DNA from: Pseudomonas sp. M47T1
GTDB taxonomy: Bacteria > Pseudomonadota > Gammaproteobacteria > Pseudomonadales > Pseudomonadaceae
Assembly: GCF_000263855.1 (NCBI RefSeq)
Contig: NZ_AJWX01000013.1
Location: 62,001-126,000, forward strand
Length of the DNA stretch: 64,000 bases
Direction of reading: 5' to 3'
The position numbers were made by a program, and so were the translations under genes. Positions 61,801 through 64,000 of the stretch are shown here, piece by piece. Each line of letters begins with the position of its first letter. The first letter of the stretch is position 1. A model generated the notes under the pieces. That model was not told the DNA's origin. It searched no databases and saw only the letters and a program-made list of their open reading frames with translations.

Positions 61801-63030
61801 TTACGCCGCTCCCTCCTTGAGAGACACGGCTTCGTCCGCCAGTTGCTCGACACTGAACCCGTTGCCACCGTTGGCAATCAGCCGCCTGGCGTGCTGAAAC
61901 TCCGCCGGCCGGTTGACCGCATCCACGGCAATCACTTGCCCTGCGCGCAGGTAGAACATCGAAAAACTATCGGCCGCCAGCGTGCCGCGCAGCACCACGT
62001 GGTCATGACCTTCGCACAAGCCTGCCATCTGCAGCTTGAGATGGTATTGATCGGACCAGAACCACGGCACGATGCAATGGGCGACTGGCTTGCCGCACAA
62101 CCAGCTGGCCACCGCGCGTGCCTGTTCGACCGCGTTCTGCACCGACTCCAGGCGCAGGCGCCTGCCGGCAAACGCGTTGAAATGGTTGGCGCAATCACCG
62201 ATGGCGAAAATCGACGGCGCGCTGGTGCGGCCGAACTCGTCGATCAGAATGCCGTTGCCCACCTCGATGCCGGCATCGCGCGCCAACGCCACATCGGGCT
62301 CCAGACCAACGCCCACCAGCACCACGTCCGCCAGCCAGCTGGCGCCCTGCTTGGCGCACACCCGCAAGGCGGCATCTGGCTCTTCAACGATGGCGCTCAG
62401 GCTGATGCCGGTGCTGATGGCCACGCCGGCGCGGGCATGCACCTGCTGGTAGTAGGCCGAGAGCTGCGGCGTGACGACACGCGCCAGCACCCGGTCAGCG
62501 CTCTCCAGCACTTGCACGTCGAGCCCTGCCTGGGCGGCGATGGCAGCCACTTCGAGGCCCACATAGCCGGCGCCGATGATCACCAGGCGCTGGCCGGGCC
62601 TGAAGTGTTCACGCAGCCTTTGCACGTCGGCCATGCTGCGCAACGTCATCACCCGTGGATGCTCGGCGCCCGGCAGCGCGAGCCGGCGGGCGCGACCGCC
62701 GGTGGCCAGCACCAGCGCGCCATACGTCAGCGTATCGCCCGTGTCGAGCCGGACCCTGGCGTGTTCGCGCTCGATACGCTGCACCCGGGTGCCCAGGCGC
62801 AGGTCGATGCCAGCCTTGGCATAAGCTGCCTGACCGCGAATCAGCACCGCGTCGGTTTGCAGCGCGCCGGCCAGCAAGCCTTTGGACAGCGGCGGGCGGT
62901 GGTACGGCAGGCACGGCTCATCGCCGATCAACGTGATGGTCTCGCCATACCCTTGCTGGCGCAGGCTCACCGCCAGCTCCGCCGCCGCCTGGCCGGCACC
63001 GACGATCACCACACCACCCGGCGCTAGCAT
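61801..63030 (-). CDS. Ferredoxin reductase (putidaredoxin reductase-like)
   Basis: A 409-aa FAD/NAD reductase of the putidaredoxin/rubredoxin reductase group: FAD motif VIVGAGQAAAE, YHRPPLSKG, NAD motif VIIGAGYVGLEVA and the second FAD motif IFAIGDCANH. It moves electrons from NADH to the ferredoxin encoded upstream, whose stop overlaps this start by 7 bp. ATG 63030 is chosen because the FAD motif must be near the N-terminus. The terminal oxygenase it serves (P450 or similar) is not in the window. Confidence 0.9.
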   Translation of the reverse strand: MLAPGGVVIVGAGQAAAELAVSLRQQGYGETITLIGDEPCLPYHRPPLSKGLLAGALQTDAVLIRGQAAYAKAGIDLRLGTRVQRIEREHARVRLDTGDTLTYGALVLATGGRARRLALPGAEHPRVMTLRSMADVQRLREHFRPGQRLVIIGAGYVGLEVAAIAAQAGLDVQVLESADRVLARVVTPQLSAYYQQVHARAGVAISTGISLSAIVEEPDAALRVCAKQGASWLADVVLVGVGLEPDVALARDAGIEVGNGILIDEFGRTSAPSIFAIGDCANHFNAFAGRRLRLESVQNAVEQARAVASWLCGKPVAHCIVPWFWSDQYHLKLQMAGLCEGHDHVVLRGTLAADSFSMFYLRAGQVIAVDAVNRPAEFQHARRLIANGGNGFSVEQLADEAVSLKEGAA

Positions 63031-63344
63031 TGGCTGGCCGGCAGTTGGAACTGCAAGCCCTCCATGGCATCGGTGACGATCACCTGGCACGTCAGGCGGC
63101 TGGTGTCACGCTGCTCCAGCACGCCGTCAAGCATCATCGCCTCATCCTCGCTCGGCGCCGGCAGCGCGTCCCGCCAGGCCGGCTCCACGTAGGCGTGGCA
63201 CGTGGCGCAGCTGCAGGCGCCGCCACAGTCGGCGAGCAGCCCCGGGACCATATTCTCCACCACCGCGTGCATCACCGACTCGCCGGCTTTGGCCTGCAGT
63301 TCGTGGCGAGTCCCGTTGTGTTCGATCATTATTATTGTTGGCAT
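63024..63344 (-). CDS. [2Fe-2S] ferredoxin, putidaredoxin/adrenodoxin type
   Basis: A 106-aa ferredoxin with the Cys pattern C-x5-C-x2-C in ADCGGACSCATCH and a fourth Cys in LTCQVIV; one extra Cys sits inside the loop. The type is the one used by class I bacterial P450 systems and some Rieske oxygenases. ATG 63344 gives MPTIIMIEHNG. It is first in the run and co-translated with the reductase; the TetR gene ends 34 bp upstream. Confidence 0.9.
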   Translation of the reverse strand: MPTIIMIEHNGTRHELQAKAGESVMHAVVENMVPGLLADCGGACSCATCHAYVEPAWRDALPAPSEDEAMMLDGVLEQRDTSRLTCQVIVTDAMEGLQFQLPASQC

Positions 63345-63378
63345 GGTGCGTTCATCCACTAGGTCTGGGCGGGCGGTT

Positions 63379-63951
63379 TCAGCGGTACTGATCAAGGATC
63401 AGCACCGGCAGCACGAAGTCGGCGATATGCCGTCGCAGGCGTACCTCGTCCCAGGGCCGAGCCGCCACCAGCGCCAGCAGCTCGCGCATGAACCACTCCA
63501 GCAACGGGTCGAGCTCAAGCCCGGGACGGGCCTGGGGTGACTGCAGGATCAGCGCCAATACCGCGCGCGAGCGCTGGCGGTAGCCGGTCTGGAACAGGGT
63601 ATTGCCCAACGAGCCGGCGCCCTGCATCGCGTCATGCAACCAGCGCCGTTCGGCCATGGCGAGGATGCCCAGGGCCAGGGCGTCTTCGATACGGGTGGCG
63701 AGGTCGCCCGCGCCCTTGAGGATCTGCTCGGCCTGCTCGGCGAAGGGCTCGGCGTCGGCGGCGACCATGGCGTCGAAGATGGCTTCTTTGTTGGCGAACT
63801 TGCGGTAAAGCGTGGCCCGCGACACGCCTGCTTCGGTGGCGATGTCGTCCACGGTAGTAGCCTCCAGGCCCAGGCGCTCGACGCAGGAGCCCGCGCTGTC
63901 GACCACCCGTTGCTGTACCCCGGCACCGCGCTTGGGTGTTGTCTCATTCAT
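63379..63951 (-). CDS. TetR-family transcriptional regulator
   Basis: A 190-aa TetR regulator: helix-turn-helix in TTVDDIATEAGVSRATLYRKFANKEAI, then a helical ligand-binding domain. ATG 63951 is chosen over one four codons upstream. It is on the same strand as the ferredoxin-reductase-folE-echA run and probably controls it; a matching palindrome lies before folE. The remaining 49 bp of the window to the right hold no gene. Confidence 0.88.
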   Translation of the reverse strand: MNETTPKRGAGVQQRVVDSAGSCVERLGLEATTVDDIATEAGVSRATLYRKFANKEAIFDAMVAADAEPFAEQAEQILKGAGDLATRIEDALALGILAMAERRWLHDAMQGAGSLGNTLFQTGYRQRSRAVLALILQSPQARPGLELDPLLEWFMRELLALVAARPWDEVRLRRHIADFVLPVLILDQYR

Positions 63952-64000
63952 CTGAATCTCCACGGTGTGAATGCCTCATGGCACGGCCCGATGCATCGGG

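Overview
The window looks like the chromosome of a Pseudomonas species, probably of the fluorescens/putida side of the genus. The basis is very high GC with matching codon use, a complete benRABCD benzoate locus with two textbook BenR/XylS half-sites, an AruH-type arginine:pyruvate transaminase, two large chemoreceptors, a bacterial FAN1 nuclease, and the genus's short palindromic REP sequences. I see no rRNA, tRNA or CRISPR array.

Layout. 1-3 kb: the 3' end of an alginate-export-type porin, an AraC regulator and an alpha/beta hydrolase, with a long near-perfect palindrome between the last two. 3-10 kb: a signalling locus of three overlapping genes (a 1711-aa kinase-like/ATPase/GAF/histidine kinase, a lone receiver, and a regulator with DNA-binding domains at both ends), then a short sigma-70-like protein. 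10-15 kb: benD-benC-benB-benA with benR. 15-20 kb: a secreted esterase; a molybdate/tungstate-type binding protein and permease with a ModE-like box but no ATPase gene; an NDH-2-like flavoprotein and a divergent Rrf2 regulator with a palindrome lying on the promoter. 20-28 kb: a Cache chemoreceptor, three small unknown genes, and a Cpx-like two-component pair divergent from a BamA-family protein. 28-37 kb: a MarR regulator divergent from an unpartnered AceE-type dehydrogenase E1, a Fur-boxed TonB receptor, aruH, a second chemoreceptor and a small conserved protein. 37-52 kb: a UvrD-like helicase, pirin, pgm, an XPD/DinG-type helicase with a nuclease-like N-terminus coupled to FAN1, a MocR-type regulator coupled to a 487-aa protein I do not recognise, and an MDR oxidoreductase divergent from a LysR regulator.

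52-64 kb is accessory DNA. A P4-type integrase is followed by an AT-richer gap and then a catabolic locus in which nearly every gene is broken: a Cache protein, a cyclase, an epimerase, a fumarylacetoacetate-hydrolase-family protein, a cupin, maleylacetate reductase, hydroxyquinol 1,2-dioxygenase and an Lrp remnant carry single-base frameshifts, in-frame stops or end truncations. One junction near 57895 appears to have fused the two divergent operons by removing both 5' ends. The last 3.5 kb is intact: TetR, a putidaredoxin-type ferredoxin and its reductase, then GTP cyclohydrolase I and an enoyl-CoA hydratase behind a palindromic operator candidate. This looks like the electron-transfer side of an oxygenase whose terminal component is not in the window.

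The hydroxyquinol route (ring cleavage to maleylacetate, reduction to 3-oxoadipate) and the benzoate route (dihydroxylation to catechol) would both feed the 3-oxoadipate pathway, but only the benzoate route is intact here. Whether the lesions at 53.9-60.3 kb are real decay or local sequence error cannot be decided from this window: many are 1-nt indels, but two are in-frame stops and three are truncations.
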